Source: Karalla daura
Lineage: Eukaryota; Chordata; Actinopteri; Chaetodontiformes; Leiognathidae
Reading direction: 5' to 3'
DNA length: 64,000 nucleotides
Assembly: GCA_029224185.1 (NCBI GenBank)
Contig: CM055192.1
Location: 20,796,739 to 20,860,738, forward strand
The notes under the pieces are model-generated. The model saw only the letters and a program-made list of their open reading frames with translations, did no database searches and was not told where the DNA came from. Positions within the stretch are counted from its first letter, which is position 1. Each line of letters starts with the position of its first letter. The translations under genes and the position numbers were made by a program. Positions 10,681 to 24,800 of this stretch are shown one piece after another.

Positions 10681-13600
10681 TGCTCCTGTCTGTTCTGGCT
10701 CTTATTAAGCACTCATGCCGATCTCATGAGAAGGGTGTGTGGGCATGGGGTGATGGGTGTGGAAGAGGGGAGGCCGTTACCTCTCGCTGGCCCGGAGAAG
10801 GTGGCAGACTAATTAGCTATATTTATAACTTTTAAGGCAACGATGGCAAATTTCAAGCAGTTGACTGAGACTGGTTTGTGTTTGAACTGTTGCATTTGTT
10901 GCCTGACAGGCGTTCCTATCACGTCTCAGTGAACTCTATTCTGTCAGCGGTGACTGGGCTCCTCGGTCCTGTCATGAGCTAGTGATAGCGTCTCTTCCCC
11001 CTGTGTTTCACTCCTCAAAGGGCAGCCAGTGGCAGTGCTTTGTCTGGAGCATGAAATACCTCTTCGAGGGGCCGAGGAGGACACAAAATGCTATTTTTCT
11101 CTGTTATCTGAAACGCTTCAGCGGCCTGCATGTGTGTACCGAGTGCACAAATCTCACTTCCACTTCATTTTTTTTCTCTCGCTTTGCAGTTTCAACAGGA
11201 TTATTATTGTTCCCTCTTTTATCAAGTGTGACAGACTTGTCAGTGTTTCATTTTTTGAGCCGTGTGCCCTGAGATCTTGGCACACTGTCCACTGGAGCAC
11301 AAAACAGATTGAGCAGATGTTTGTGACACTTTGTGTGATGCCTCACCCACAGACTCTGTCTGTAGGATGCGCTGCGAGAGGTTAAATTGGGATTCCTAGC
11401 GGCTGTTTGGGTTGCCTGAAAGATAGATTTTTCTCATCGTTAGTAGAGACCTCTATTCTTTTTGTTAAAGGCACTCATGCCTCCAATGTGAACCATGTTC
11501 ACGCTATTGTTCAGAGCTTGATTGGAAAGCAAAGCTGGAATCACAGCTGAGGAAGGTTTGTAGTTTGGTGCAACATTGTAATATTCTTTTTTTCTTTTCA
11601 TTTTAAATGACAAAACTCACAAAACATGTATCTTTTAATCTAACTCAGCACACATAAGGACAAGATGTCTTGTGTCTGTCCCTTTTTCCCAACAACTTTT
11701 TCCCCAGTCCCATAAAAAAATAATTAGTTAGAAGGTGATTAGAGTGGAATTACAAAAGATAGATTAATTGTCAGTGATTTTTGCAAAATTAGTTGTTTTG
11801 CAAAATTAGAGTTATTCATTTGTATTGATTGCATGCAGTCTCACACTGAACAGTGATTCTGATCAAATTATACCAGCTTTGGCTCACTTCATACAACATC
11901 AATAAAGAACCAACATTGTGAGTGTGATTGATGGCTTCATAACATCTGCTATCCCAGTGGCAGTGACATAAATCTCACAAATTAACGCACAGCCAAGCAC
12001 GGGCTGATCACTGATCATGTCATGCAGTAAAATAAGAATTTGACAACAACCAAAGAACAATGGGCTTTCTTCATACCATAGAACTGGAAAATTATCAAAT
12101 TAATGGCGACTGTTAAAGCTCCAGTGTGTAGAATTTAAGGGGATTTATTGTCTTGATATATAAAGAATATAATATAAAAACTTTGCTAGCAGGTTGACAA
12201 TAGACTCAGTGAGAGCATTAATTGTGGCTAATGTTATGTATACACAGGTGTGTTGACATAATTTTGGCCATATGCTGCAACTTTCACTTCCTCAGATTAG
12301 CCTTCCTCCCACAGAAACACATATATGATTCTTGTTTTAAAACCTTTTCACACATAAGCTGTTTTGTCAGTCAAATTTGTCATTGCTTCCGCTTGCTCCA
12401 TGACATTCATGACAGACTTATCATAACAAAGTCCACAATGCATTTGTATTGTTTGCGTACCATAATGTGCTGCATGTCTGCCAGAGCAGCAGCAAAGCAT
12501 CCAGACGGTTTTCATATCTGCAAAATGAAGCTGGGACCCTGGAGGATACAGGACAACAACACATGGTAACATTATTTCAACCATCATGTCCTCCACATTA
12601 ACTGCAGGCTTTCAGTCGCATTCAAACATTAAAGTCTCCAGTTTGTTTTGTTTGTCTGTGTTTAAAAAAGACTCTCTGAAATATCTTCTCTCAGATGACT
12701 TTCCCCACCCCCTGTAAACACATCATCACCAAATCATTTGGATGTCTTGAATCAGGATTAACTTCAAAGATAGCTGGTATTTCATTCATCTCGCCCAAAA
12801 TAAAAGACGCCTCATTTGAAGGATAAAATCCACCCCTCCCTCCCTCCCTCTCTCTCTCTCCCTGCTTTTTTTCTCAATTTCTGATTCATCTCAACCCATC
12901 TGGCAGCTGCCAAAGATCAGAAAGCCTTGATGGACCCGTCTGCTATTTCTCACTTAATGCCCTTCTCAATTGATATTTTCATATCTGTGCATATGTGTGT
13001 GTGAGTGTCTGTGTGTGTGATCTCCTACCCCCCCACACCCCAAGCTATACAAATCACTTCCATCCTAAACCAGTCACTTCATCTACTTTGAATCGACACT
13101 GACCCTCATCTGTGCTCAAGCACATCAAGTGTGTCGCAAATCAAATTTTCTAGCCTGGATGAAAACACATTTCAGCCGTGCAGCCAGAGGATGGAGAAAC
13201 GCACCCACGACCCAGTTTACTTTAACCATAAGTGCGATTCAAGCTGGAGAGGATCTATCAGAGATAGTTCTGAAGGCCCGGTGGGCTCTGCAGAGTCAGT
13301 TTTCATAATCGGCAGCACAGATGCTGTGTCTGATCCCCCCCAAGCCTGTTCCCGCTAACACACGCATTTGAAGTAAGACGTTGCCGTTTGTAAGATGATT
13401 ACGTTCACCTATGCTCAAGGGAGGACTCAGCAGTATCCAGTCACAGAGAATCATGGGGGCTTCAAACAGCCCGCCACAAGTCCACGGGATATTAGGAGCT
13501 AATGCATCAAGGGGGATGAAGTGTCAAATGGCTGGTTTGTCCCTGTGGACACTGCATTCATCATAGTTATTGTGATGCCGGCTCAGTGGCTGTGGCGGGG

Positions 13601-14020
13601 CTGGCTGGCCGGCGAATACTGAGACATGGTCGGTATCAAAACTGACACATCAGAATGGAGTGGCTTATCTGTGGAAATGCACTTTTGGAAAGTCGTTTTT
13701 ACAAGTTTTTCACAGCCGGCACAGAGTCAGAAATGATGCAGAGCGATGCTCGAACATCGGTCTGTAACATCAAACGATTGTTGTTGGTGGAAGAAATTAA
13801 TTTTCTGAACTGGGTTAACCGTGCCCGATGCCAACCCATTGTCTCTTTGAAGACGGCGTACCAGAATAGCCTGGTAGACGCTGCAAATCATTCGTAATTT
13901 GTTTTCACAAAGTGGGAAAACAAGGGCGTCTCATTGTCTGCATGTTCCTGTTCTGTTACATAAAAGGGGGTCTAGAATGAGAAACTGTTTTTACCTCGGC
14001 TTTGTTGAACAACCACAGTC
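10681..14020. other. intergenic sequence, no gene seen
   Basis: Unique-looking non-coding sequence upstream of the HSPB1-class gene. Near 12117-12150 there is CTCCAGTGTGTAGAATTT, which resembles one end of a widespread fish repeat, here degenerate. A C/T-rich run sits at 12835-12865. The block 13440-13720 is GC-balanced and may be a conserved non-coding element, but nothing in it proves that. Confidence 0.5.
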
Positions 14021-14024
14021 TATC

Positions 14025-14300
14025 CACCCATCCATTATCTTACCTGTTTCATAGATTAATGTTGTCATCAAGTCTGCTGGAACCTATCCCAGCGCACATG
14101 GGACGAAGGCAGGGAATACAGTCCAGACAGATCACCAGTTCATCACAGGACACAGACACACCGTTCACTCTCACTCGTATACCTAGGGGCAATTTAGACT
14201 CTCAAACTGACCTAAAAACGGCATGTTTTTGGACAGTAGGAGAACATTCAGACTCCACACAGAAAGGCCTTCAGTCTGACAGGGATGTGTACCATGGAAC
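14025..14300 (+). mobile_element. non-LTR retrotransposon 3'-end relic
   Basis: Contains in order the landmarks of a very common fish family: CCACCCATCCATTATCTTACC, GGAACCTATCCCAGC, ATCACCAGTTCATCACAGG, CTAGGGGCAATTTAGACTC, GCATGTTTTTGGACAGTAGG, and GACTCCACACAGAAAGGCC. I take it as an L2-type LINE 3' end or a SINE sharing that tail. No coding capacity remains. Confidence 0.75.
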
Positions 14301-14599
14301 TTCTCTCTGTCAACAGTGCTATCCACCCATGCACAGTCGTCATAACAACGGCCAGAGATGTGCATCCAGTACAAAAACCTCATCACATCCTCATTCATGT
14401 ACAATTTTGCTATTTAAAAATTAAGCTTAAGAAAAGCCCAATATCATAAATGACCCATATCATAAATGAAACTTCCAGAGAAATGGTAACATATGAGATG
14501 CTGGTTCTTCCACAATGTCAAATTCCCAACATACGGTGTATACAAATTCTATAGCTGGGTTCCTAAGTTCTTAAGTTCCCGAACTGTGGTTTAGCATGT

Positions 14600-14870
14600 A
14601 ATGTTAAGTTGCGTGATCACTCATGTGAGTGGCAGACATGACAGCCAATCATAGTAAAGCTTATGTGTGATTGCCAGATGCGCATGTGAAGGCACCGCCA
14701 TTGTATTTCCATATCTACAAATAGTGTTTGCAAAATAGCCTCTGTAGCCCCCTTGAGTATAATTTGGATTCAACACTTTGCTGCTGCTGAGACAAATACA
14801 GCACCAACAACACTGTTTTAAGTGTTTGTAGCTCCTGGGTGAATCTACGGTCACGCTTCATGCTATATTT
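14600..14870. repeat. dispersed repeat, copy A
   Basis: Shares a core with 27935-28170: GTTAAGT..., a CATGTGAGTGGCAGACATGACAGCC-like core, then GCATG-GAAGGCACC. The family is unnamed by me. The copy is diverged and non-coding; the open frames over both copies end in the related peptides DWLSCLPLT and DWLSCLALA only because the DNA is related. Confidence 0.55.
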
Positions 14871-14879
14871 CATGTATCC

Positions 14880-17534
14880 AACATTTGTATGTGCTGGAAC
14901 ATTTGCTGTATACCCTCATGTGTGCACATGCTTTATTCATACACTGAGATCCCTCTTCACCGTGGCCACTGAAAGTAGCAGAGAGGCAACAACGGTGTCC
15001 CGGTTTGACTCGACAGAGATTTGCAGCAAATGAGCTCATCCATCAGCAAGAAGCGTGCGGGGACAAGGGTATGATGAGGAGAAGGAGGGTGAGGAGGAAG
15101 ATGAAGAGAGACGGCGGGGCGGGGCAAGGGCAGAGCAGAGGCAGGACAGCTCAGAGAGAGACCTCACAGTGAAATATGACGGCCGTGGCATTTCCATGCT
15201 CTCCGGCACGTTCTCCTGTCCTTTGGATGTCGCTGCTCCAAGACTCGAGTTCAGCGCCAGCCACGTCCAGTTCATCTGTGGCTCCAGTGCACATCGGAAC
15301 AAGTCGTGACCTTTGAGGGGAGCAGTATATTGTTTTACACAGACAAGTCAGCCCTCACTTAGTGGAACTAAGTATTCATTCATCCCTTTACATATGCATG
15401 TTCCCGCACTGTGAAATGCCTCGTGTAAGAATGGTGCTATACAAATGAACTTGCCTCCTTGCCTCACCTCGCCTTGCCCCAAATGCAACCACATTTGGTG
15501 TATTATGGATCTCCATAAGGAATTTTGAGCACCATTTGCTGGCACAGCTTGACTTGACCTACATGAGAAAGATTGATGGGTTAATTTTACACACCTCCAA
15601 AGCCAGTTTAAAGGAGATTTTTTTGATTTCCTGTTGGGTGACAAAATTTTATTTCTGCAAATGAAAACTGGCTTTTGTGTGGAGACCTAAACAAAAATAA
15701 GGTAGACAGAAGATAATAGATAAGATCATCTCTGTCCTGCGTTTCAGTCATCGATCGGTGGCCAGAGTTTGAGCGATGGCTTGATTAAAAGCAGCGCCCA
15801 CTTCTAGCAGTGAATAAGAGACACTTGAGCAAACATTGCAAGTTGCAAAGTCTGTATTCCTGAGGAAGGCACAGTGAATACTGCAAGGATGGAAGCATTT
15901 AGTAAAAAAAAGAAAATCAGTGTTAATAATCAACAAATTGATTATTGAATTATTGAATAATTACTGTAAATAATCAGCAACTGTGTTAAGTCTAAATTCT
16001 ATGATATCTTCTTACATATGAACATTTCCAGGCTTTTTTGTCCTCTGTGACAGGAAACTGAATATTTCTTAAGTGTGGAAAAAAAACAAGGTACTTGAAG
16101 ACTTTATCTTGAACCTTGTGAAACTCGGATCGAAATTTTTCAACATATTTTCACAATTCAATGTCATTTTCATTTCAGCTACCGCAGTGACTCAGAGGCA
16201 AGACTCATCTTAATGCAGTCCTGCATAAAATATCAGATTTATACATAATATCCACCTACATGCCAACTGACTTAGGCCTGAGTTGCACATCAACAAAACT
16301 AAAGAACTCCCTGTTGATAATTAGTATTCTCCCTTAGATTTAATTTTTTGTTTTGGAAACAGAAATAATAGATATTCAATCCATGTTGAACTTTGCCTCC
16401 TCTCTGATGATCTTTTCCGCAAGAGGCCAGAGATGACCCACCACAGATAGTTGGCTGGTCCGTTAACAGCAGCCCTCCAGATTCCACAGGAGGAAACAAG
16501 GTGCGACTGTTACTTGTCAAGACCGCATTTATACTCCACTCACATCGCGTTATCTCTCATTTATACCGGAGAAGACATCGGTTTATCTCCCACAAGGATA
16601 GTTTTTTTTTACCCAATGCAGTTAATTATGTAGAGATTAATTACCTGATTATCCCGTCATTTTGCACAGCGTTGTCATATTTTAGACGCAATTTTTATGC
16701 TTGGCACGTTGCCTTGTTTGCCTCAGCAAAGGTCACATGAAGATGCAACAGAATCTGAGCTCCAGCACAGCTCACAAGATAAAAGAAAAGTTTCTTGTAC
16801 TTTAGTTTTTTTTGTTGTTTTAACCCTTTGCTTTTATGCTGTTCCTCTAAACACTTTGCCAGGCTGTGGTACCCAGGCTGGAAAAAGAGTACATATCATT
16901 TCCCTGGAGCAGCATCTGGGCCACGTCAGGTGAGAATTACATCTTTGGGTTGATTGAATCCCTTCTGTTGATGTAAACATGAGGCGTTAAATTGTCTGCC
17001 TGAACAGGCAGGAAAACAGCAATTATTGCTGCTGCAGTAACACTTATGTATGGGAAAAGAAAATCACATTTTAATGCTAAAAAAAGGACAAAAAAGTGTA
17101 AAAAAAAGTGGCTCTCTGCAGGTGCACTCTGCTTTCAGTGCGTCTGTGTCCTGCAGGCAGTGGAGTCCTGGCACTGACAAAGCAGTGGCATTTGGTCCAA
17201 TACGTGTCTGCACGCGTGTCTGTGTGTGTGTGTGCAACCCCTAACCCCACCACGGGGTATAGAGACAACATCCTCTAGGGGCAAGCAAGGGTACTTCCAA
17301 CCGGCTGACATTTCTGACAGGCTCTGATAGAACCCAGAGTGTTGAATTATTCATACAGGTGTTATGGGGAAAAGGTTGCCATTTCCACAGGAGAAATTAA
17401 CCCCCAGATGAATTGTCGCTGTTTACCCCTGTAAGTGAATACAGTAGTAATGATTCGCGGCTGCGATGCCTTTCAGGCCAAATGGCAGGCCCGCTCTCCG
17501 TCAACTCACATGCCGAAAGCTCATACATCTCACT

Positions 17535-17570
<36 letters not shown>

Positions 17571-20500
17571 TCCCTCTCTGTCAGTCTCTCTTTGGCCAGA
17601 GCAAAGTTCTTTCCACCTAATCAGCCCGGTTTTGTTTTTCAGTGTAGTCAGCAAGGTCGAAACGTTTGACATGCAGCACCCGTTTTCATTACTGAGCCCG
17701 AATGGTGAAGAGAACCATCCGATTATTACCATTATCTGCTTGCCACAGAGATCACACTGAAAAAACACATTTTATCTCCTAACCTTTAGAGGTCTCTTCC
17801 GATGCTGAATGTCCTGCTTTCATCTATCCAAATGTTTGAGCTGTTTGCCGACGAGACTTCCACCTCAGTACAATGGAGTGAATGGGACAGCATTGCATTT
17901 GCTTGTGGCTCACAAAGACCTGACGTCTGCAAAACTCCTGAGTCAGTGTCCTTGTCTCGGCTGATAATCGACAAGCCACTTCGGTGAAAGGAATCATTTG
18001 ACATTTCAGGAAATGTATTTTTGTCTCCTTTGCCGAGAGGGAGTTGGGGAAATTGACATCGCTGTAATGTACATGCAACATGTTGCTCGGTTATTTGACA
18101 CAGCTTCTCTCTACTGTCAGAGAACAAACCAATGTAACTTTGCAATGTATATAAAGCAAGTGCAAATAACCAAGCGTAGTGCTGAATTAAATAATCAAAC
18201 ACAGTGCTTGGTATAGCACTTCTTTTTAGGCTGCCATATGAGTGCCTTTGACTAGACAAGAAAGTCATGTTATGGGAATCCTATAATGAAATCCTTAATT
18301 GATTTCAAGGAATGAATGGGAATATTTCTAACAAACCTGAAAAAAATGTATATTCTATTGAGAAAGGTGTGCATTTCCTGATCAATCAGCACATTGTGAT
18401 ATATCCAGATCCACACCTGTCACGTGTCATCATGACAAAGACTTGCTTTTGGATACTAAAACACAGCTGTGTTCATTCATTTTTTCATTTCTAGATCTAC
18501 CTGCAATGTCATTTTCTAGATTTTCACATTTTATCATATTATTTTTTACCAGGAATGACCGATCACCAGTTCTACAAGCTCTTCACAGATAACTTCTCTC
18601 CAGCGCCTGCTTCTGCTGCTTATTTCCTCCCTGTTTGGTCTGAACAGACACTACAAAGCCCAGTCAGTGTTCTGGCTCTCGCCCCTCATCTGTGGCACTC
18701 TTTCATTTCTAGCTGTGCCAGCTTGTGTTGTCGCACTCTGCCATTTGTCGGTAGTGATGCTGACATGAAACATCCCATGCTGTCTCGTCAACACCACTGC
18801 GAGTCCTGCGTCTCATCGCGTCGTAGCTGACAGATAATGCTTCCAAAGAAACATCCCTCTTCTGGATTTATAATTAGGATTTAATTATGAAATGTGTTTG
18901 AACCGCTTTAAGTCATGTTCCAGCGCCTTGTGTATCATCCCGTACACAAATCACCATGCTAATGGCTTTAATCACAACTTGTGCATTAAATATTCATGCG
19001 CAGATATGATACTGTGAGGGTAGAGCTGATGAGCGGATCCACAATAGACGATCAGTGAAGATCTGTTAAAAAAAATCTGTAAAGGTTTCGCGCCGACCAT
19101 GAGGCCGTATCCCTTTTGTTGCCTGGCAACAAGCTGCCACCCAAGGGCTCCCATGATCCAATCTGTTAAAGAGCAGTCCCTGTCCACCGCTGCCCTCCCC
19201 GTACGCACAAGCATCTAAATATTTTACAACATGGTCCATTTTTACCCAGCTATCAATTCCTCCTCCCGGGCATTGTCAACATTGATGGGCTTTTCAAGCA
19301 ACTCTCCGATCTGTCGTCATGATTTCGCTCTCACAAAAGGAAAATAAGTCGTTATTGACTGAAAGAACACACAGTGGTGATTGGGGGGCGGGGGAGGGGG
19401 GCAGAATAGGGTTTCACTTCAGAGCTTCTTGGTTCTCAAGCACCAAAGTTTCACATTGATGATACATTGCTCCACCGTAATGCCTTTTATTGTCTTGTCA
19501 CACAGCCCTGTCATTGACTTGGCAGCTATTTTATGTCCACATCTTTCCCCTCCCATCCCTTGTTTTTTTTTCCCCATCAGCATGTTATTGTTCAGCTTTC
19601 ATGTAGCGCTCAGGAGACAACCCATGCCATTGTCACAAGCCTTTGTGTATGTTGTGCATCAGACAGACTGACACCCACTTGTTGGCCTCTCCTGTGATGT
19701 AAATCAATTTAAGAAAGAAACATAAGATGAGCTTAAGTGAGAGAGTCACTTTCGCACAAAGATATAACAAAATTTGTCATGTCTGAGACAAGGTCACCGT
19801 GCCACCCAGCACACTGTTTGCAGCCAGCAGTCACTACAAGGAAGAAAAAAAAACTTTTTGCACATTTGAGGCCACGAGTCATTAGCGGTGCTGATGGAAA
19901 CACTCTTTAATTAAGACTGCTGCAGTTCGGACTGAGATGTCACGTCTGAAGATTAATAAGTAATATCAGGGGTGTGGTGGTATGCAAATGGGGGAGACAT
20001 GCCTCAGAGCTACACTGGTGCACTCGTCTCACCGAACAGAGCCAAATTAACATGCTGGAACACAAGTGCTCGTACCCCCCTCCTAGGCTGGAGTGCTTGG
20101 CTCCACTTGTGGGCGAAATATTACCAGCCAGCTGCTCACTAGATAACAAATAAGAACTGGAGCAGCAGAGTGTTGGAACATATGCAGCCGTTTGTGCCTT
20201 CGCTTGTCTGATTTCAACCTTGAAACAAATAAATATATAAATTAATGAAACTCTTGTTCACTTGGACGGTATGAGGTTGCATAAATTGTCTGGAGCAAGC
20301 AACAAGGAGCATGATTACAAACATGATGCAAAACCATAAATTGGCCTCACAATATCACTTACATCATATTTTTTTAAAGAGAACTGGGTATTAAGAACCG
20401 AGATGTTTTCCCCCATTCATTCAAAATTTCAGAGAATTTTCAGAGAATAGTTGTTCCAGACTTACTCAGGTTTAGTATTTCTGGGCTCATTATGTGTGTC

Positions 20501-20990
20501 TCCTGCTGGCCCCATGTGGAACCTGTAGACCTTATATTGAGATGATATCACACATTTCAAGGCTTTTGTAGGTTTTCAGTATAGCATCCTTAGCAGTTCT
20601 TGAGGTAACTAACTACTGGCTTCTACAATCTCTATGTTTGGAGAGCTGGATATATTACTCAATGCAAGAAGTGAACAGTTGACAATTTATTACCTTCCAC
20701 AAAGTTTGACAGTGAATGAAAATTGACAAAGATAGAGCTTTTTCATTAAACTTTGAAAAATAAAATAAAAATTCAAATAAAAGTATACCTCCTTCTTTGC
20801 TAAAAGGTTTAGAGTTCAGCTCTGTTCCATACTATTCACTTTACTAGCTGGGTAGATTTGTGTGTTAATTTCTTATCTACGCTCCAAGTGAAGTTTGATG
20901 ATCTCTGGGGTTCTTTGGAGAGGGTCCCACGGCTGGCACCACTCCATCCAAGTCACTTGACCCTAGCTCGCCACCGAACTGTCCACAGGT
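14880..20990. other. intergenic sequence with simple repeats and possible conserved non-coding blocks
   Basis: No exon recognised. 15405-15480 resembles a retrotransposon 3' tail (GTGCTATACAAATGAACTTG followed by repeated TTGCC units). (CT)n lies at 17536-17580. The blocks 16430-16760 and 18840-19200 carry clustered TTAATTA, TTTAATTAT and ATGCTAAT sites and could be enhancers; this is a compositional impression only. Confidence 0.45.
17536..17580. repeat. (CT)n microsatellite
   Basis: About 15 CT units followed by CCCTCTCC-type imperfect copies. Confidence 0.95.
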
Positions 20991-20992
20991 TC

Positions 20993-21288
20993 GGTGTTAC
21001 ACCCACTAGCTGAACTCAGCTGGTAGACAGTAACTTGACAAATAACTTGACAAAGGAACAAACAAAAGGTGGCTTATTTAAAGAAAAGAAGGTAATACTG
21101 AGGTGGGGAGGAGGAGTCAAGGTGGTTGTGCCACATAAAATGATATAACAAAAGTAGGCCTGAATAAACTGTCCCACCTAAAAACAGAATACAAAACAAA
21201 AGGCCAAATGAAAATGAAAGAAAAGAAAAGAAAGAAAATACACCAAAAAATATACATACGTAGCACAACCAATAACCCTAGGGTGTTA
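20993..21288. mobile_element. candidate short insertion bounded by 7-bp direct repeats
   Basis: GGTGTTA occurs at 20993-20999 and again at 21282-21288, flanking 282 bases whose ends read CACCCACTAGCTG and AACCCTAGG-like sequence. The inside is A-rich with an AAAGAAAAGAAAAG run. This could be a solo LTR or a non-autonomous DNA element with a target-site duplication. No terminal TG/CA pair is convincing, so the class is unknown. Confidence 0.3.
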
Positions 21289-21785
21289 AAAGAATCACCT
21301 GCATGAGTGCATAGTATGTAAAGGGTCCCCCCACTTACCTAAAATCTACCACCTCACCCACACCTTAGAAAACACCTCAGACCTCCACAGAGGTAATGGT
21401 TAGCAGCAGCAGCCTACAGCCAGGGGCAAAAAGGGCTGGAGGCAGGGGATGTCCTCTTAAAATGCCGCCTCCCTGGTGACTGGCAATCTACACAGAGTGC
21501 AGAAACCATATCCAATACTCTCTACTAAGTCACATTACATTGGTTCCCAGCTTCACTTTTCACACTAAACATATGCCATATATGTATGTAAATGTTAGAT
21601 ATAGAGCAGTCCAATCAACTTGAATGAGTCTGTACTCATTTACAGTACAAACTTACATTTTCAAATAGAGGTACTTATCATAGCTGCAGTATACAACCTT
21701 TAAACCATAAGTGAACAGAATTGACCACAAACCAATTGTTTTCTTTAAACAATAAAACACATTTTGTACACATGCGCGGGGCGCG

Positions 21786-21846
21786 CACGCACACACACAC
21801 AATCTCTCTCTCTCACACACACAGACACACACAAACACACACACAA
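21786..21846. repeat. compound (AC)n/(TC)n microsatellite
   Basis: CA tract interrupted by a short TCTC run and by AGAC and AAAC variants. Confidence 0.93.
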
Positions 21847-21849
21847 TGT

Positions 21850-24800
21850 ACTGTCTGTAAGCTTGGGGACCACCCTAGCCTTCCTTGCTAGACTGTTGGT
21901 CCTCCCATCACGTATCAAACAGTACTTGAACTGAAATGGCTTTATCACATTCTATGTCCTACAAGTAAATACTTTCTTTACATTTATATTCACTACTCAT
22001 CTATTCACTATTCAGAATTTTATTGTTATTTTGGGCACTTGAAATCCTTTCTCTGGATATAAAACTATAGGAATTTTAACATTATATCCATAGTTCTTGT
22101 ACTTGTGCTGCACTCTCATCTGATTTGCAATCCAGGTTGGACACGTCTAACTCGTATCACTTGGGATAAAACCATAAATGTCTAAATGCAAATCGAGTTC
22201 AGTGCAATTTCAATGAAAGTTTAAAAGGCTGAAACAATAATGCTGAGATACTATAATGAAAATTCAGCTGTTATGCTGTCACATTAATATTGAAGCAAAA
22301 CCATCCTGTCTGAACCAGTGACTTCCTGTCATCCTAAGCTCACACAAGCCTGTATTATTGATGCGAATCTGTGTTGATTTTCAATAACAGGGCTCCATGC
22401 AGTCCCGCTATGATCGCCCCCCTGACTCCATTCCAGCTCAATGCAATGCGCATCTGAGCCGCCTGCATTTTGACCTGCTTCTCTTTGCTTCCTCTGCTCA
22501 GACAAAGGCAGGCGATTCATGTGAACTGATTAAGAAACACACAGAGAAGTGAACCTCTGCAGGTCTCCCAGCAAAGTCACCTCAGCAGTTGTTTCTTTGC
22601 GTCTTGTCTTTTCATTTTCCTCCATGACATTTAATGCAAAGGTAATTATATGTGCAGTATAAGAAAAAAAACAAGCAAACATTATTTGAGGAAAGGTTAT
22701 GGTTGGAAGCTAAACCGCTGTAATTAAGTCATTAATCTGGCCAGACGTAACACGTTTCTCTCATAATGCTCTAGTTAGGTGCCATTTGTGCCTGCCTACT
22801 GCTTTGGTATAGCCTGATTTGGATGATTTACAGTGTGCTTGTGTGTGTGTGTATGCATGTGTGTCTTTGTGTGTATGTGTGTGTGTCTGTTTGTGTCTGT
22901 TTGTGAGAGAGTGTGCAAGCATGGTTATGATGGATTACGCTAACGCACACGAATGCTTTTGACTGTAACTCATCGGTTCTGATGTTTTTTGTCTGTCTCT
23001 GACAGGAGATTAATGTGCAGCCTCGACATTTGTGATTTATTTATGTTTTCTTTTTTTCCATTCCTGTCATTTGCAACGCAGAAATGCCAACACGTGTCAT
23101 TATTAAAGTCCTGTGGGGGATGCCCCACGTATTTATGAGCCCCAATTATGTGTGTGTGTGTCTTTGTGTCTCTCTGCTTTGCAGGCATTTAGCGTGTCAG
23201 CTATTAAGCGGGGCCACGGTTACCTTCACCTCCTATGTAAAGAGGAACAGGAGGAGCAGGATATAGATGAGAGGCAGCTGAGAACAGAAACAAGACCTTC
23301 CAGATTCCAACTCATCTTCGCTGGTGGTGTCTCCCACTAGAGAGGATTCAAGCTGTGTGTGGTCAAACATCCATGCTGTATTGACTGCACTGTTAATAAC
23401 TTCACAGTTACTACAGTAGATCTTGTATTTGTATACTGACTTTTTTTTTCCGTAATTTGGTATCAAATTTAATGGCAATCAGGCAAAACATGATCTCCTA
23501 CTCACAACCCTACCAAGACTGTCTTGTTAAAACTTAAAAGTCCTAGGTCTACTCATGTCAGCGAAAATGCAGTCAGTGAAAATTGTAGCTGATCCTCTGC
23601 AGTCGGTGGAGCCCAAAGCAGAGCTTAAAGGAGACGAACACATAACGTTCAGGTGACCAAAAAGACTTGACTGGAAGCCAGTGTTTGCCGTCTATGTGCT
23701 GGGTGGCCATAGGGATAAGCTTCAAAATGTGAAGTCTATGTTGGGTTTAGAGATCTATGTGCTGCCACCAAGTGGCCGAACAAGGCAGTACTTTTCAATG
23801 TAAACCTATCTATAGCAACATTACTACAAATATCAAACACACCTTATAAAACTGTCTGTTAAGTTTACCAACACTATTTTCTTTTTTTAATAACATATTG
23901 AAATGTGACTCATCCTGTACTGTACAACATACAACATAACATACAAACATACAACATAATGTATCTTAACAATAACATACATCATACAAATAATTATTAC
24001 TATGAACTTCATGTACACATTATGTTTTAATTACTGCAAATGTTTTTCATCAACAATTACTGTAAGAATGAAAAACATCATCATTAAAAGAGATAATTTA
24101 ATTTAATGTATTATAATTTTAAAGTTATGGAATTTGGTGGGAAAATACTCGATTTTTGCAATTTTAGTGTTTGTTAAATGTGACAAATTCTTCCTGTCTA
24201 ACTCCTGATAAATGTACTTGATTATTTTATCTCTTTAATCAATAATTGTTTAAGCTATGAAATGTTGAAAATATGATGAAAAATGTTGATCAGGTTGCAA
24301 ACAGTACAGAAAGAAGTCCTTAGATTGAGAGTTTCAGGATGTAGAGGACCTGGCCTGAATTACTCAACAATACATCCCACAGATATCTTGAAAAACCTGG
24401 AAAACAAGATATTGCACTTCAGTCAACTAATGGATTTGTCACTGAAGGTCTAGTTCATAGATGCCGGTGGATTTCTCCTCAGTGGTTAGAAAGCCGCAGC
24501 GCACTTGTTATTTCCACCGTAACACCACTGGTTGGCTATGTCCCTCAGGCTGCCACTTTCAGTGTTGTCATACCTCAATACATGAAGTACACTGTGTACT
24601 ATAGGTAGAGTGGCTCTTGTGTACATGCTGCTTTCAGTCCTCTGAAAATTATTTCCCACACGGAAGGCCAGATTACAAGACTTCGCCCTTCTCAGCGAAG
24701 CATTCTTTCTTTTTCTTACATCTAGAATAGTTTGGTATTACATCTGAATACTTGCTCCTGTTATCACGGCCACACTTTCTGTGTCCGATATCAGGGACTA

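Noticed and set aside
10680..10980. Heat shock elements upstream of the HSPB1-class gene
   Set aside because: Only scattered TTC and GAA triplets without the alternating nGAAnnTTCn spacing; not enough to call a site.
14183..14424. Frames of 73 and 140 residues around 14.0-14.4 kb
   Set aside because: They lie over a retrotransposon 3'-end relic that is non-coding in its family.
15036..15309. Overlapping frames on both strands around a GGAGGA/GAGGAAG-rich stretch
   Set aside because: Both frames are driven by purine-rich low-complexity sequence; neither looks like a protein family.
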